Source of the DNA: Neckera pumila
Lineage: Eukaryota > Streptophyta > Bryopsida > Hypnales > Neckeraceae
Direction of reading: 5' to 3'
DNA: 64,000 nucleotides
Assembly (NCBI GenBank): GCA_963969595.1
Contig: OZ018414.1
Span: 17,343,660 to 17,407,659, forward strand
Made by a program: the position numbers and the translations under genes
The notes under the pieces: model-generated
The model's input: only the letters and a program-made list of their open reading frames with translations
What the model was told of the DNA's origin: nothing
Databases searched by the model: none
Part shown: positions 36,527 to 49,012 of the stretch, piece after piece
How positions within the stretch are numbered: position 1 is the stretch's first letter
Layout of the letters: each line of letters opens with the position of its first letter

Positions 36527-38440
36527 CCTTTAGGGGACTCTTGGGATTTTGGATAGGCTTGTGTGACCTCAATTTTTGATATGAATTTCGGAATTTTTTT
36601 AAGATAGGAAATCACATTAGCTTTTGGAAAATATCATTCTAATTTCAATCAGTGATTGAGAGCAAAAATTATGCCATCCTAAGCTCCAAAAGTAGTTTGC
36701 CAGATAGAAAAAAAATCACAACATTGAATTTTTGAATTTTAATTTTTTTCTCAAAGATTATATTTTTGCCTAGATGCTAAGCTTTATTCATTCCATTAAA
36801 ATTAGTGATGTGAAAATTATGGAACTTTTTATTTATGGGCAATCATTATGTAACCATGAGAAATAATTTATAGGATTCATTTTTTAACTCAATTTTCACA
36901 ATTAAAAAGAATAAAATATTCCATATCGTTTAATTTGCTTTGTAGAACAATCTCACTTATGGAATTAATTAATGCATTTTAACTCCATTTTGGAGCTATT
37001 AGTAGTTAAAAATTTTATTCTATCTTGTACAAACTTCTACTTAATAATTTTTTTAAGAATGAAAATCAAGTTTTTTTTTCATTTTTTTAAACCTTCAACT
37101 CACACTATAAGAAAATAGAGTTTTTTTGGATGTCTGCAAAAACGCGAGACGGCATCAATTTTGATGTGACAGGCACCAACGTAGATGTCTCCAAAAATCC
37201 GGTTTAATTGATAAGCAAAATAACATGGCTGAGACGTCCAAAAACATGCCTCGTTTTTTTGTGACATCCCTCTAAACATGGTTCTTTAAGGTCCTCACGG
37301 TGCACCATTTGGCGGACAACTTAGCTCCACGTAAGTGCCACGTGGTCGGGCAGTGCCATGTAGGAAAATTTTTCATCCGGCTTGTTGCTGATGTAGTCAA
37401 TGATGTGGACCAAGGAAAAGCTGACGTGGACCCATCAAAATCTGATGTGGCATGCCTTGTCAGCACAATTTTATGTTTTTAAAAAAAATTATATTATTTT
37501 TAGAAACGTCAATTTAGACATTTTTTGAGACATCAATTGCTGCATATTGTTTCCATAAGACAAGGTCAGTAGAAAAAAAAATTTAATTTTTTTTAAAATA
37601 AATTAAATAAAATGAATAAGCAAGATTGTTGAATTAAGTAAGAATTCAAGAAAACTTACCATCTACCATCAAACAAATTTTTGATGGCAAAATGAAGGAA
37701 ATCATTCATTAAAAGTTAATGAGAATGAAGGATAAAGGTGTCCTATTTATATTCTTTGTCCGTCCATGGTGAGACAAAAGGTATGGGACAACTAGAATAT
37801 GAGTGCTTGACATTGGTAAGTTGACATTGTTTTGGACGTACAAATGTTGTTTCAAACATTTGGATGTTATTTCGAACATGTCGATGTTTTTTCAGACATC
37901 TGAATCATGTTGCTTCACATATCCCATATGGATTGCTTCACTTCCTACCCCCCCACTTGTATAAAGATCATTTGTTTTCATCCATGTTACACATCCATCC
38001 ATTTTCCCTTTTTTTCAAAGCATGCCATGTGGCTGCCCTTCCCCTAAATTTTTTACATATGGTCAACATTTTATCATAGACCGTAGTATTTTTTTTATTA
38101 ATTTACCATAGTAAAAATCAATTTATTTGCTGACATGGCAGTCTATGTTTTTTTGGATGTCCCAAAAAACATTAGTATATCTTCAGTCATGTCAAATAAA
38201 ACATCAACGTCAATGATAACATCAACTTGGATTTACAGTAAGAAGTCAATGTTCTGCGCAACTTCAACAAAAATCTACCTCATCAAGCCAGATGGCCTTT
38301 GACATTTTCATGTTTTAACGGACATCGCACGTTAATGGTAAAACACAGCCAAAAATGTGAATTTCTTATAGTGTCAATTCTTCAACTTAAAAAAATTAGA
38401 AATTCAAAATCTATAGTGCAAAAACTTTAAGTATATAATT
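36527..38440. mobile_element. TTAA-type MITE relic (J-like) split by a CACTA insertion
   Basis: 36527-37102 follows copy J (TTGGGATTTTGG, GGCTTGTGTGACCTC, GAGCAAAAATTATGCCATCC). 38377-38440 continues the same order (CAATTCTTCAACTT, TATAGTGCAAAAACTTTAAG). The CACTA element 37103-38373 lies between. Both outer ends are degenerate, so the TTAA is not preserved. Confidence 0.65.
37103..38373. mobile_element. Non-autonomous CACTA element 1 (1271 bp)
   Basis: Ends CACTATAAGAAA and TTTCTTATAGTG with an exact TCA duplication on both sides (37100-37102, 38374-38376). The subterminal regions are rich in GATGTC/GACATC/GACGTC words, the pattern expected for transposase-binding repeats in CACTA elements. 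No transposase frame. Homologous to CACTA 2 at 55742-56941. Confidence 0.9.
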
Positions 38441-38455
38441 CCACAAAGGCAAGGG

Positions 38456-40735
38456 ATGTTTTGGGGTGAGCCAGTGGAGTTGAATCCCAATCGGATTGGG
38501 GAGGTGTTTTTGCTTCCCAAATCGGGGTTGTCAGTGCGAGCGGTGGAGGAAGATGTTACCAATTCAGTGTTGGAATGCTTTGTAGAGACCAAAGGGGAGG
38601 AGCAGTCTTCTCAAGAAGCTTGGGAGTTACAATTGATTAAACCAAATTGGCATCCATGGATCAAGTGGGTGATGACCAATTTGTTGTTGGAGCAAACAAA
38701 GGGAGTGGTTTCCAGGGACAGCCTCCGAGTTGTGATGGCAGTGCGGAAGGGGATAAAGATCAACTGGGCGTTGTTTCTTTCACGGAAGTTGCACGCAGCA
38801 GTGGTGAATTTTAAGAGGCTGCAAAGTGAAGCTCTGAAAAGAGCCAAATTGTTGTCCTACTTGGTGGAGGCAAGTTGCAAGAACTTGCCGGAGTCGCAAG
38901 CGGTTCCTAAACTTGAGGCAGGGCAATCCAGTCAGGTGATACCTCCGCAGACTGTTGGGTAGTTTAAGTCCCAATTGGAGCAAATCATGACCAATTTGGA
39001 TCAATTTGACCCTGCCGAGTTGGAGCGAGTTAAAAAGGAAAATGCTGCATTGCTGCAAGAGGTGACAAAGCTTACAACCGAGTTGACAGACTCCCAAGAA
39101 GAGCGGGTCCAATACAATATCCAAGTGGCGAGTGAGCAGCAGGATCTCTTGGACCAAATTGGCGAATTTAAGGAAAAAGTTGGAAGGCTTGAAAGGAAGG
39201 TGGAGGCTGAGCAGAATGCCAAGTTGGAGCTGCAGCAACAGATGCACACTATGGAGCGCCAATTGGAAAATTGGGAAGTAAAGGTGAAGCAAGCCTTAGC
39301 CAAGTCGGAATCTGAAGAGGAGGAGGAGCTTATTTTGTTAAAATAGCCCAAGTTGGTGGGACTGGAGGCAGAGCAACAGCGCGTACGGGAATATTATAAA
39401 GGCTTTCATGCAGCTTCAAGTAGGAGAAGTCCACACCAATTCGGAAGCAACAGTGAGTGCTTCATGTAGAAGATTTGACCTCGTTGAATTTCTGAATTCT
39501 GCCAACAAACAAATTGGAGTTTGCGTATGCGTGGGAGCGGGAGGTGTTCTTTCTTCATACAGGGCTGCAGCTGAACGAGGTCCTTCCTAAGGCGAGGTTT
39601 AAAACAATTTGGAGTTGGGCTGTTCTGCTTAAGTGTGAGAACTTGGTGGTTGAGATCGTGGCACGAGGGGAGATGGTTCTTAAGACAAATTGGCTGCGTT
39701 GGCAATGGTGGGTGATTATGGAGTACGGAGCTTGCTCTTTTATGCTGAATTGGAAGCAGCGTTGGCCTAGAGGCTTCGGATGGCGGCTACCTATTCGGCG
39801 AAGAAGAGGGCGTATATAGGGTTCCAATTGTTGGAAAGAGTGGCCCAGGCTTTATCCGTACCAGGGCCAGCTTTGCAAGTGGTAGATGTCAAGTGGGTGA
39901 AGTTGGTTATGAGGTTGGAAGAGGTGTTTCAAGCCTCTGATTGGCTTCACAAGTTGATCATGAACGTCCAAGATCGGTGTGTGCAAAGCAATATTGTGGA
40001 TGTGCATCCTGCTGCGTACATAGCCAAGTTTGGGTCTGTGCGTGCAAGTTTGACTGCTAAGCTTAAGGTTGGCGGGTTGACGTGCATAGGGCCCCACTTG
40101 TGGCTTTGGACAAATTGGATCATATGGAGCGTGCCTCCCGAGTGGATTGTCCTTCTGAATTGGTTGCTGCTGATCCGCGGTTTTGTCCTTGCCCACGTCG
40201 TTATTTTTGGAGAGCGGATGCCAAGTTGGATTCGCTGTGGTACAACTGGCCGGTTATCCAGGACAAATTTACAACTTACCAAGAGTGTGTGGATTCCTAT
40301 TTGGAGTTTACAGCGTAGCATAGGGGTCACAAGGATCCTGTGTGTTTTAAGGCTAGTGTTTTTACTGCAGTGTTGGCAAGTTGGTGCAAGGAGTACCAGT
40401 TTGTGGTTGATTACCGAGTTGGAGCGCATCTTAGTATAGATATGGAGATCTTTTCCAAGATTCATTACCATTCGGCTAAGCGGATGAGGTTGTTGGAGTT
40501 GATGTGCGTCACTCAATTTTTACCAAGAGCCCACAATGTTATGATTGTTGATGCGTGCGTGGAGTTGGGAACTCGTCGTGGTCCAGTTTTTCAGTTCTAT
40601 GACAATCAGGTTCTAATTTGGAAGGAGCGAGCCGCGTTGGCAAAGCAATTGTGGGAGGCGGCTGCAGATTTTAAGGCTCGGCAACTAGTTCCTCTTAAGC
40701 AAGGTGTGGCTTGTAAGTTCAAGCTGAAGAAATAA
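38456..40735 (+). pseudogene. Decayed coding region, coiled-coil protein of unknown family (possibly transposon-derived)
   Basis: One reading frame runs from ATG 38456 to a stop at 40735. It is broken by in-frame stops at 38960, 39344 and 40316, and the middle (about 39410-40080) is readable only in the other two frames, so several frameshifts occurred. Residues 1-168 look globular (LNPNRIGEVFLLPKSG, WIKWVMTNLLLEQTKG). The next 120 residues form a clear Glu/Lys/Leu coiled coil (VKKENAALLQEVTKL). The last part is YFWRADAKLDSLWYNWP to FQFYDNQVLIWKERAALAK. I do not recognise the family. The N-terminal layout recalls plant transposon-associated domains next to retroelement genes, but this is a guess. 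GC content is well above the flanks. Confidence 0.6.
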
Positions 40736-42299
40736 AGTTTGGCGGAGACGCAAACAAATCGGTGTAGGGCTATGTAGATAGTTGGTTTAACCAATTTTGG
40801 TTTGAATTTTGGAGTGTATTTTGAGGCTTTTTGAGAGGCTGTATGTGCTTGTTGATACCAATTTGGAGGTTTTGGTGTATAAATAGCCAAATTGGAGTCA
40901 ATTTCTGGTGATGAGTTGGTCAATTGGGTGAGTCCTAGTTGGGTGAGCGTTGGCCAGTTGGCTGGTTGTCCTCGTCTGTATTGGCCTGTGTTTATGTTGG
41001 AGTTAGAGGTGGTCTGTGAGTCCAAATTGGTGCATTACGAATGAGTTGTGTGATGAATGTGAAAGTTGCTGAATTGTGTTTTTCGTTTCTGTGCCTAATT
41101 GGATGTGTGTGATGGTTCCGAGTTAGGGTTTGAGCGGTTAGTAGTTGTGAGTCCGAGTTGGTAACTGCCAGTTTGTGAATTCCTATTTGGTTATGGATTG
41201 TGAGGTTTTTGGCACCCACTATTGAGAGAGAACCAGTGCGTGTCCCAGCCAACTTGTGCTGTGTATTTCTGTGTTTGTGTGATGTTGTGTGTGTGAGTCT
41301 AAGTTGTTACGTGTGTGGTTTTACGTTTGATCATGGCTATGTCTGAGTCCGAGTCGGGGAGATATGGTGGTATCAGTGTGATGTGAGATGGATATTTAAA
41401 CAAGTGGAGGAAGTTGAAGAGACAATCCAAGTTGTGGAGATGTGGTTTGCCGGAGAGCAGTGAATGTTAACCGGTGGAGAAAATTCCTGTTTGGCGGAGA
41501 TGAGCGCCAATGTGTGAGGTAGTGGAAGCAGTTGAAAGTTAAATTGAGATTTCGAATTAGTGATGAGAAGTGATTCAAGAGTTAAGTCCAAATTGGAGAT
41601 TAGAAGAAAGGACCTAATAGGAGTTAATTTCATTGCGGTGATTGGAGACATTGAAAATTCATAAGCCGTAGAGCTTATTATTTGTATTAACGGTGATTTG
41701 TCACCAAGTTGGTTTAATGTAATGGAAATTTTATGCTGAATAGTGAGAAGTGATTGAATGTGTTCTTGTTGATTCCAGTTAGGAAGTTATAATCTGTGTG
41801 TAATTAGAGTGGTTGTTGTGAAAAATGAAATGAAGACCAAATCAGAAAGTTTAAGCCTGAATGCTGTTTGTTTGATTTTCCAAATATTGGATATGAGTTA
41901 CTATGTCTTGCTTGTTTGTTGAGAGATTAAATTGAGGTTGGCAAATTGGAAGTGATATCCAGTTATAGATAAGCCTGTGAGTAAAGTGGAGAGTTCCAAG
42001 TTGGAATGTAAGAAATGCCAAATATGTAGTAATTAAAATTATACAAAGATAAAGTGTGAAATGGCAAGGGAGCAAGCAAAATCAGAGAGTGATGATTCCG
42101 TGAATGGTGTTAAAGTGGACAAGAAGTTGAGTCTACAAAAATAAGCCGAGTAGGAAAGGAGAAGGTTTGGCAAACTGTGAGATAAAAATCCAATTCGGAA
42201 GGCTGTGGAGTCCGAGTTGGAAGACAGTCAGCCCGACTTGGTGGTGGTTCCTGTGCCAGTGTACCCGAGTTGGTGAAAAGAATATTAAGACCGACTTGG
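38487..42299. repeat. Dispersed array of a 9-bp palindromic motif, CCRANTYGG
   Basis: At least 23 matches in 3.8 kb, at 38642, 38991, 39015, 39154, 39219, 39300, 39348, 39436, 40221, 40414, 40858, 40887, 41022, 41153, 41349, 41588, 41704, 41996, 42190, 42212, 42233, 42265 and 42291. Many near matches lie between them, e.g. CCAATTGG at 38971 and 39259 and CCAATTTTGG at 40791. A random expectation is about one per 16 kb, so roughly 0.2. Spacing is irregular, 20-800 bp. The array continues through 40740-42300, where no frame is open, so codon use does not explain it. It stops abruptly at 42300. Confidence 0.8.
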
Positions 42300-42400
42300 C
42301 ATTTGGGAGATGACTTAACCTTTGTGACTATAAGAGTAGAGGAAAAATTTATGATATAAGAGTTGTAATTGTGAGAAATATATATATATTTAAATATAGA
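40736..42400. other. Non-coding 3' part of the motif-array region
   Basis: GT-rich on the + strand, with no open frame above about 90 codons and only on the - strand. Carries the denser half of the CCRANTYGG array. A long 3' UTR or internal region of the same element as 38456-40735 is the likeliest reading. Confidence 0.4.
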
Positions 42401-43445
42401 AAGATGGGTCTATTTTCTTCCTTGCCTGGTGTTTGTAATGTCCTATTAGGCTATTTATTGGCTAATTAGAAACAAACCTATTAGATAGACCTCCCTGGAT
42501 CGAACATAAACTATAATTGGGTAAATTCCTAATTGAGTTCTAACGCAATCTACAACGATGCTAGCTAAATTTTGTCACTTACAAAATGTCAAATATCTCA
42601 AAATCCAAAGACACAAGAAAATCACCCTACATTACAAATAAATGACTAGACAATAATAAAGTAAAAAAGTGAAATAATAATAATAAAATATTAATATTTC
42701 ATGCAAATTTTATGATTTTAAACTAGTTAAATTAAGATTAAAAACTTTAAAATAAAACTTTAAATATTTTTATATAATATGATATTGAATTAAATTTATA
42801 AAATTAGTTTTTTACCAAATTCATTTATCCAATTTATCTAAATTTGTTATAAAAATTCAATCTACACAATTTAAAACATTTTGAAAATAAATTTGTACAC
42901 AATTTATTATAAAATGTCTTCAAATTATTTATAGAATTTTAAAATAAAATAGTTAGATATAATTACATAGTATTTGAATTTTAAAGTGAACAAAATTGAA
43001 AATTATAGAATCAGATGCGGCTTACAAAATTAGGAAATTATAAAAAATAGATTATTAAAATACAAATTATAATTTGATATATGAACGTAAAATATAGATA
43101 GAATACAAAGAATGCAATATATTTGGATGTATAAAGAATACAATTATTTTCAACAATTTAAAGGAGAATAGAATAAATAAAAAATATAGTTGAAATAATA
43201 CAAAATTTAGTGTTGAGTTTTCTGTATGTATTTTGAATACAAAAAAATATTTATAAGAATAAAGAAACATATTCTAGAAAATATTATATTAATCTCTTAG
43301 GATATATAAATACATTTTATGCTTTATTTGTATAGTGATTACATGTGCTATAATGCATTATATTAAATATTTAGGATATGCAAACACAATTTGTATTTGA
43401 TTGGAACTAAGAAAAAACAAATTTACGCAGCACGTAGTTTCTACA
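42401..43445. other. Extremely AT-rich DNA
   Basis: Contains a short (TA)n run near 42380-42392 and A/T-dominated sequence throughout. No gene. Confidence 0.5.
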
Positions 43446-43816
43446 TCTATCCATGCAACTTTTTTTAAGCATGCCAAAGAACTGCCCTTCCGTTGTATTT
43501 TTTACATATGGTCAGTATTTTACCTTAGCCCCAAATAACTTCTAGAAACTTACACGCAATGAAACTGTTAGACTTTGTCGACGTGGCACTGTCATGTTTT
43601 TTGGATGTCGCCAAAAACTTGACTACATTTCTCATATGTCTCACAGAACATAATTGTCATTTCTAGCATCATATCAATTTTCCATTGACATCCATACGTT
43701 CTCTATAAAGTCCACCACAATTTTACCGCCCATTGCTTCAAATTTTTTGACGTCTTGTAAGAACATGCCACATGTTTGTCTAACGTCACAAAAAATGCAT
43801 ATTTCTTCTATTTCAG
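43446..43816. mobile_element. Truncated relative of the CACTA elements
   Basis: Aligns with the right third of CACTA 1: AAGCATGCCA, then TTTTTTACATATGGTCA, then a GTTTTTTGGATGTC-like step and later GACGTC words. It ends near TATTTCTTCTATTTCAG with a degenerate terminus. No intact CACTA end. Confidence 0.55.
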
Positions 43817-43906
43817 TTTAGTCAAGTGATGTACAAGGCTGCAAAATAAACTTTATTGTAAACTTTTATAGATAAGTTTCAAATTTTTCCATATAAATTT
43901 CTTTAA

Positions 43907-44640
43907 CCCCTAAAGGACAGAACACCGTTTTTTGGCAACATAGCGATTTCGAACAGCTCACGACAAACAAAAAAAAAATTCTTTGAAAATTTCACAAAAC
44001 ATGTGCCCAAAGAGTAGCTTTAAGGTCCAATAATTTTCATAACTTTTGACTACATGGTTAAAAAGTTATTGTGTTATATGTGGTTCTTGTTACTCGACGG
44101 GCAGCCCGTGCAGCTCCAAAAACTCCTTCAAAAATCACTCTTTTGAAAAATGAAAAAGTTGGAAGTGGTTCTAAAGAAACATTTAAGAGTGGAAAAGTTT
44201 GAATCACTCCATTTTGTTCAATGAGATGAGAGTTATTAGGAATTCCATTTTGTAGATAGGTTTGGAATCTAGAGACTCCATACCTACCCACAAATTGGAA
44301 TCCCTAATAACTCTCACCTCATTAAACAAAATGGAGTGATTCAAACTTTTCCACTCTTAAATATTTCTTTAGAACCACTTTCAACTTTCTATTTTTGAAA
44401 AAAACGATTTTTGAAGGAGTTTCTTGAGCTGCCCGGGCTGCCCGCCGAGTAACAAAAACCACATATCACGCAATAACTTTTTAACCGTGTAGTCAAAAGT
44501 TATGAAAATTGTTGGACCTTAAAGCTACTCCTTGGGCACATGTTTTCTGAAGTTTTCAAAGAAAAAAAATAAAAACTCTGTTTGTAATGAGTTGCCCAAA
44601 TCGCTATATTGCCAAAAAATGGTGTTCTGTCCTTAAGGGG
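43907..44640. mobile_element. TTAA-flanked foldback, copy I (734-bp hairpin)
   Basis: Ends CCCCTAAAGGACAGAACACC and GGTGTTCTGTCCTTAAGGGG, TTAA at 43903-43906 and 44641-44644. The two halves are near-perfect reverse complements right to the centre at about 44273 (TCTAGAGACTC). Examples are GTGGTTCTTGTTACTCG with CGAGTAACAAAAACCAC and GAGAGTTATTAGG with CCTAATAACTCTC. Transcription through it would give a long double-stranded RNA. Non-coding. Confidence 0.93.
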
Positions 44641-44712
44641 TTAACGTCTTCACATTCCAAAAATTCCATAAATACACTTTGGTGTATTGTCATACAGCTA
44701 CCTTCATTTTAA

Positions 44713-45596
44713 TCCCTAAAGGCCCAAAGCCCTCTTGGAGGACACTTGGGATTTTGGGGCAGGCTTGTGTGACCTCAAATTTTGACTAGATTTCTTGAAA
44801 CTTTTTTTGAAGATAGAAAATCACATCAGCTTTTTAAATTTTTTTTTTTTCAATTGGTGCCCGGGAGCAAAAGTTATGCCATCCGAAGTCAAAAAAGCAG
44901 TTCGCTAGGTAGAAAACAAACTTTGAAAATTAAAATTTTTTTAAAATTTTTTTCCTCAAAGATCATGTTTTTGTCTAAAGCTTTGATTCATTCTATTTGG
45001 ACTCATAATGAGAAAATTATGGACAATCTTGTTTTTTGGGGCAATCTAAGCATCTTCAAAAAAAAACTTATAGAATGCAATTTTTGAATTCAATTTTTTT
45101 TTGACAAGGTTAAGTTTGTTTGCAAGAACACTCCCACTATTGGAATTATGGTGTTTTAATTCCACCTAAGAGCTATTAATAGTTTAGGATTTCATTCAAT
45201 TTTGGACCTACTTCTACTTAATAATTTTTTTTATATGTGAAAATCAAGTTTTGACATTCAAAAAAAAAAATCCCCAACTCTCAATTCAAATTTTCAACAT
45301 TAAAAACTTTAACTTTATGGTGTGTAGTGCAAAAAAATCCTCAAATGGCCGTCAAAGTCATCTAAAATTGCATACCATAGTCCAAAAAACTTCTTTTTCC
45401 AACTTCAAATGCTAATATCTTCCATCCGTATAGTCAAATTTCATGAAATTTTTACCATATGGTCTAAGACAAGTGAAGTACAAGATACTGTAGTTAGATT
45501 CTATTAAAAAAAAAATTTGTTGGTTTAGAGAGTGATTGCACCAAAAATGGCAGTTTTCAATGGTTTCGGAGCCAAAAATGCCTTGGTCCTTTAGGT
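44713..45596. mobile_element. TTAA-flanked MITE, copy J
   Basis: Left end TCCCTAAAGGCCCAAAGCC, right end CTTGGTCCTTTAGG then TTTAA; TTAA at 44709-44712 and 45597-45600. It has the A/B-type interior in reverse order (GCCCGGGAGCAAAAGTTATG at 44860). It starts only 68 bp after copy I. The 101-codon frame 44782-45087 is repeat-derived. Confidence 0.82.
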
Positions 45597-45600
45597 TTAA

Positions 45601-46992
45601 GATAGTTGCATTCAATATCTAATGTGCATTTGAATATATTTCCTACTATTAATTTCTAAAATTTGAATGCCCTTTTTCATCAGAAAACACTCAAACTACC
45701 AGTTCTATTGCAAAAAACAAAAAGCTTTACAAATTGTTTTTTTTGCATATGTTACCATGAGATCTTGCATTAGACTAGTATGAAAATGTGGGGAATTTTT
45801 TTTAAGACTTTCACCTTGTAGATTGCAAGATTTATGCATTTGAAGTAAAAAAGTAGTTTTTGACTAAATTATTTGGCTTTGAATCTTCTTAACTTCAAGT
45901 TTTTGCACAAAATATTTTGATCTTTTGTTTAATTATTGAATATTTGAGTTGAAAGTTGAGGAAAAAGATTAAAAAAAAAATACCTAATTTTTATTCTTTG
46001 TGAAATAGATGTTGGTATGAGATTGAAGGCAAAACAAAATTATCAATAGCCCTAAGATGGAAATGAAACACACTAGAATAGGAATCTCTATGAGGCACTA
46101 AGAAATCCTATTGTAAGGGTTACTAGGAGGTTTCAAGAAGTCATATATTTAGTCTAGAAGAGTCACTTGAAGGTTTCAAATAGCCATACGAGAAGGTTTG
46201 ACTTCTATAAAGTTCAATAAAGATAAAAAGAAGTTATCTAAGTTTTTGAAGGGTAAATATTTATGATAAATACCACAAATACTCAATGTAATTCAATAGT
46301 AAAGAATACTATAATTGTTTTATATTATATATATATTTTTTTCAAGTACATTTTATTTATTTATTCTTTTGATGACTACTAGGAGAAGATAGGAATGTTT
46401 TTCTTGCCCTCAAGTTGTGATAATTTTGAAAATAGTTTTATATTGATAGATAAACATAACTACAACATCTTTGAATATGAAGTTTGTTAGATCCCTACTA
46501 AATATGGAGTAATTAAGTGCACAAAAAGCCTTAAGAACTCCAACTATACAAAAGTATAGAAAACTATTATGACAATGTATAAAAAAATTTCAGACCATTT
46601 GACCACATGGATTGAAAGATCATAATGTTCAAAGTGAAAAAAAAATTAAATCTTTTCATTCCTATAAAACAGGTTCAACAGACTTTGAGCCCTCTTATAG
46701 TAACAAATTTTTTCTATACAAAATTGAGCTTCTACACCATTAAGTATTATACCTTGGTAGGTATGCACATGCAAAATTTTAGAAGCAATAAAAGGATCTA
46801 CCATAATCTAGATCAAATATAATACACTAGGAGGTCAAGTATTTTGCAATATTCTAGTTATTTTTTTATATTTCTTATGTAGTGAGGATTTTTTTTTGAA
46901 ATCTAAACAATGAAAATTGACAAATTAACATTTAAAATTTGTGGGCAAATTTCAAGAATTTTGCAAGTGCAGATTCCAAAATAATGTTTTAA
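45601..46992. other. AT-rich DNA, decayed repeat
   Basis: 45660-46080 follows copy A/B in diverged form (ATGCCCTTTTTCATCAG, then AGATCTTGCATTAGACTAG) but without recognisable ends. The rest is unassigned. No gene. Confidence 0.45.
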
Positions 46993-47877
46993 CCTCTAAA
47001 GCTCTTTTATGTTTAGAGGTCAAAAATTGCTTCAAAATAGTAGTTTAAAAAACAAGACTAAAATTTTCATCAGAATTTAGTATTTAACAAATCCAACCAT
47101 AGGATATTTTTGTTAGAGGACACCTTCTTAAAATTTTAGAATAAAAAACCTTACCAATTGTAAAATCACAATGTTTACATTTCAAAAAGAAATATTCTCA
47201 ACTCTTTCTAAACGGTTAGATCTCATCTTTCAAACATTTTATTCAAAAATTTAGACTCTACAATTTGTTACACTTCATAATATATTGAAGAAATAAGTTA
47301 GTGTTACATATAAAAAATTTCAAAAAAAATCATATTCATGCTTAAAAAAATAATAAGTAGAGAAAAAGTATAGAGGTTTAAATACAAAATTGTTAAGAAT
47401 TTAGTTATGGAATTGAAAAATGCCCATACAAAGGTTGTAATGTTGTAATAAATAATCTACATCCTATAACTTTATTTTTTTCAAAAATCCAAAAAATTCA
47501 ATAAAATAAAGGACTTTAAAGTTTATTTTAGAGTTGAGATTAGAAAAGTGCCCGCAAACAAAAACTCTTCATAATTTTCATCCCATTAATAAAAAAATGG
47601 AATGATTCAAGGCTTTTCATGTATATATAAATCTAAAAAAAAAATCTAAGTTTTTATTTCTTGAAAAAAATGATTTTTTTCAACTGCCCAAGTTGGAAAA
47701 TATATACAAAACATACAGTAACTTTTTAACTATGTAGCCAAAAGTTATAAAATTATTGGTCTTTAAAGCTATTCTTAGCCCATAGGTTGTGTGAAAATTT
47801 CAAAGAAAAAAACAAAAAATTCACTTTTTCAAAAAATTCACTATATTGTCAAAAAACGTAGTTTGGTCCTTTAGGGG
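46993..47877. mobile_element. TTAA-type MITE, copy K
   Basis: Left end CCTCTAAAGCTC after TTAA (46989-46992), right end TTTGGTCCTTTAGGGG before TTTA. 885 bp; the middle shares the TGTTGTAATA...AATCTACATCCT block with copy D. Non-coding. Confidence 0.8.
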
Positions 47878-47881
47878 TTTA

Positions 47882-48791
47882 TTTTGTAGTTAGACAATTT
47901 TGTTTTATTTTTCTAATTTGCCTAGCAAGGTTAGTAGAGTCCTAATTCCTTGTACAATGAGGATTTTGAGTAAATTTTTTTTTGCTAATTGCATATTATA
48001 ACACATTAGTTTTATACAAGCCAAATTTAAAAAGTAGATAAGGAATTTTGCAAAAGGTGCCTAAAAATCCCAAACTTTCTAGAGTTTTTAAATAGCATAA
48101 CTTTTGAAGTAGTTATCCAAACAAAGATTCTTTTCCATTTTTACAAAGGAATTGAAGGTCTCCATCTTTTTAAATTTCATAAATATTTGTTTATTTTTTA
48201 CTTTATTATCACCTTCCCAAATTCCAATTGTTTCTTGAACAAACATTTGGTCCTTTAGGAATTATAGTGACTACATCTAATTTTGACTCTTTTCTAAAAC
48301 CAATCCATATAAACTTGTGCCTTAAATGTATTACCTTCATTCATGAGAACCTCGGGACATTTTTGAATACAACAATTTTCACTAGTTTGAAATTTTAAAT
48401 AATTTATGCATATACAGTGTCCAAAAAATGCATAAAAAAGAACCTAAATTGTTCTTTTAACTTCTAACAAGATCCAATAAAAAATTAAGCAATTTTTTAT
48501 AATAAGAACAATTTCAGTTGCTTATTTAGACATATATAACATTGTTTATCCATGAGGGTAGGATCCCTTTTGCATCCTTGAAAAGGAGCCCCCTACAGTG
48601 AATAAAATTGTCTTATAATTGCTCCTCTCCCCCCCACCCCACCCCCACCACCACCACCACCACCACCACCACAATCTTTGAATAAACTAATAAGTCCTTC
48701 CCAAGCATCTAGCAAAACACAATATCTATCATGCATGGAGACTGAGACCATTGTCTGGTCATACAATGTTATGCATTTGGTTGTACACTAA
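47882..48791. other. Intergenic with a (CAC)n microsatellite
   Basis: A lone TTTGGTCCTTTAGGAATT at 48247 looks like the end of another decayed TTAA element. 48628-48672 is a C-run leading into about eleven CAC/ACC units. No gene. Confidence 0.5.
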
Positions 48792-49012
48792 ATAGTGAAA
48801 TTAGATTGCCTTACCCCAAGAAAGTTACTTTACAAGCCATCAAATGGAACGATCATTTCTACCAAGATGTTTTCATTTGTACACATGGGGATTCATAAGT
48901 CTCAATTCCAATACCACCTAATTCAAAAGTAGAGCATTCTTGTATAATAACAATATATATTTATATAGTGCCAAATGTCGAGAAATTAGTGTGTGGCAAC
49001 CTAATTTCACTA
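48792..49012. mobile_element. TIR element, ATAGTGAAATTAGG family, copy 2
   Basis: Left ATAGTGAAATTAGATTGCC, right GAGAAATTAGTGTGTGGC then AACCTAATTTCACTA. The interior differs from the 17.5-kb copy. Abuts the next element directly. Confidence 0.65.

Noticed and set aside
38780..41252. Long - strand frames across the motif-array region
   Set aside because: They are antisense shadows of the decayed coding region and are rich in Leu/Gln/His from the CCAANTTGG words.
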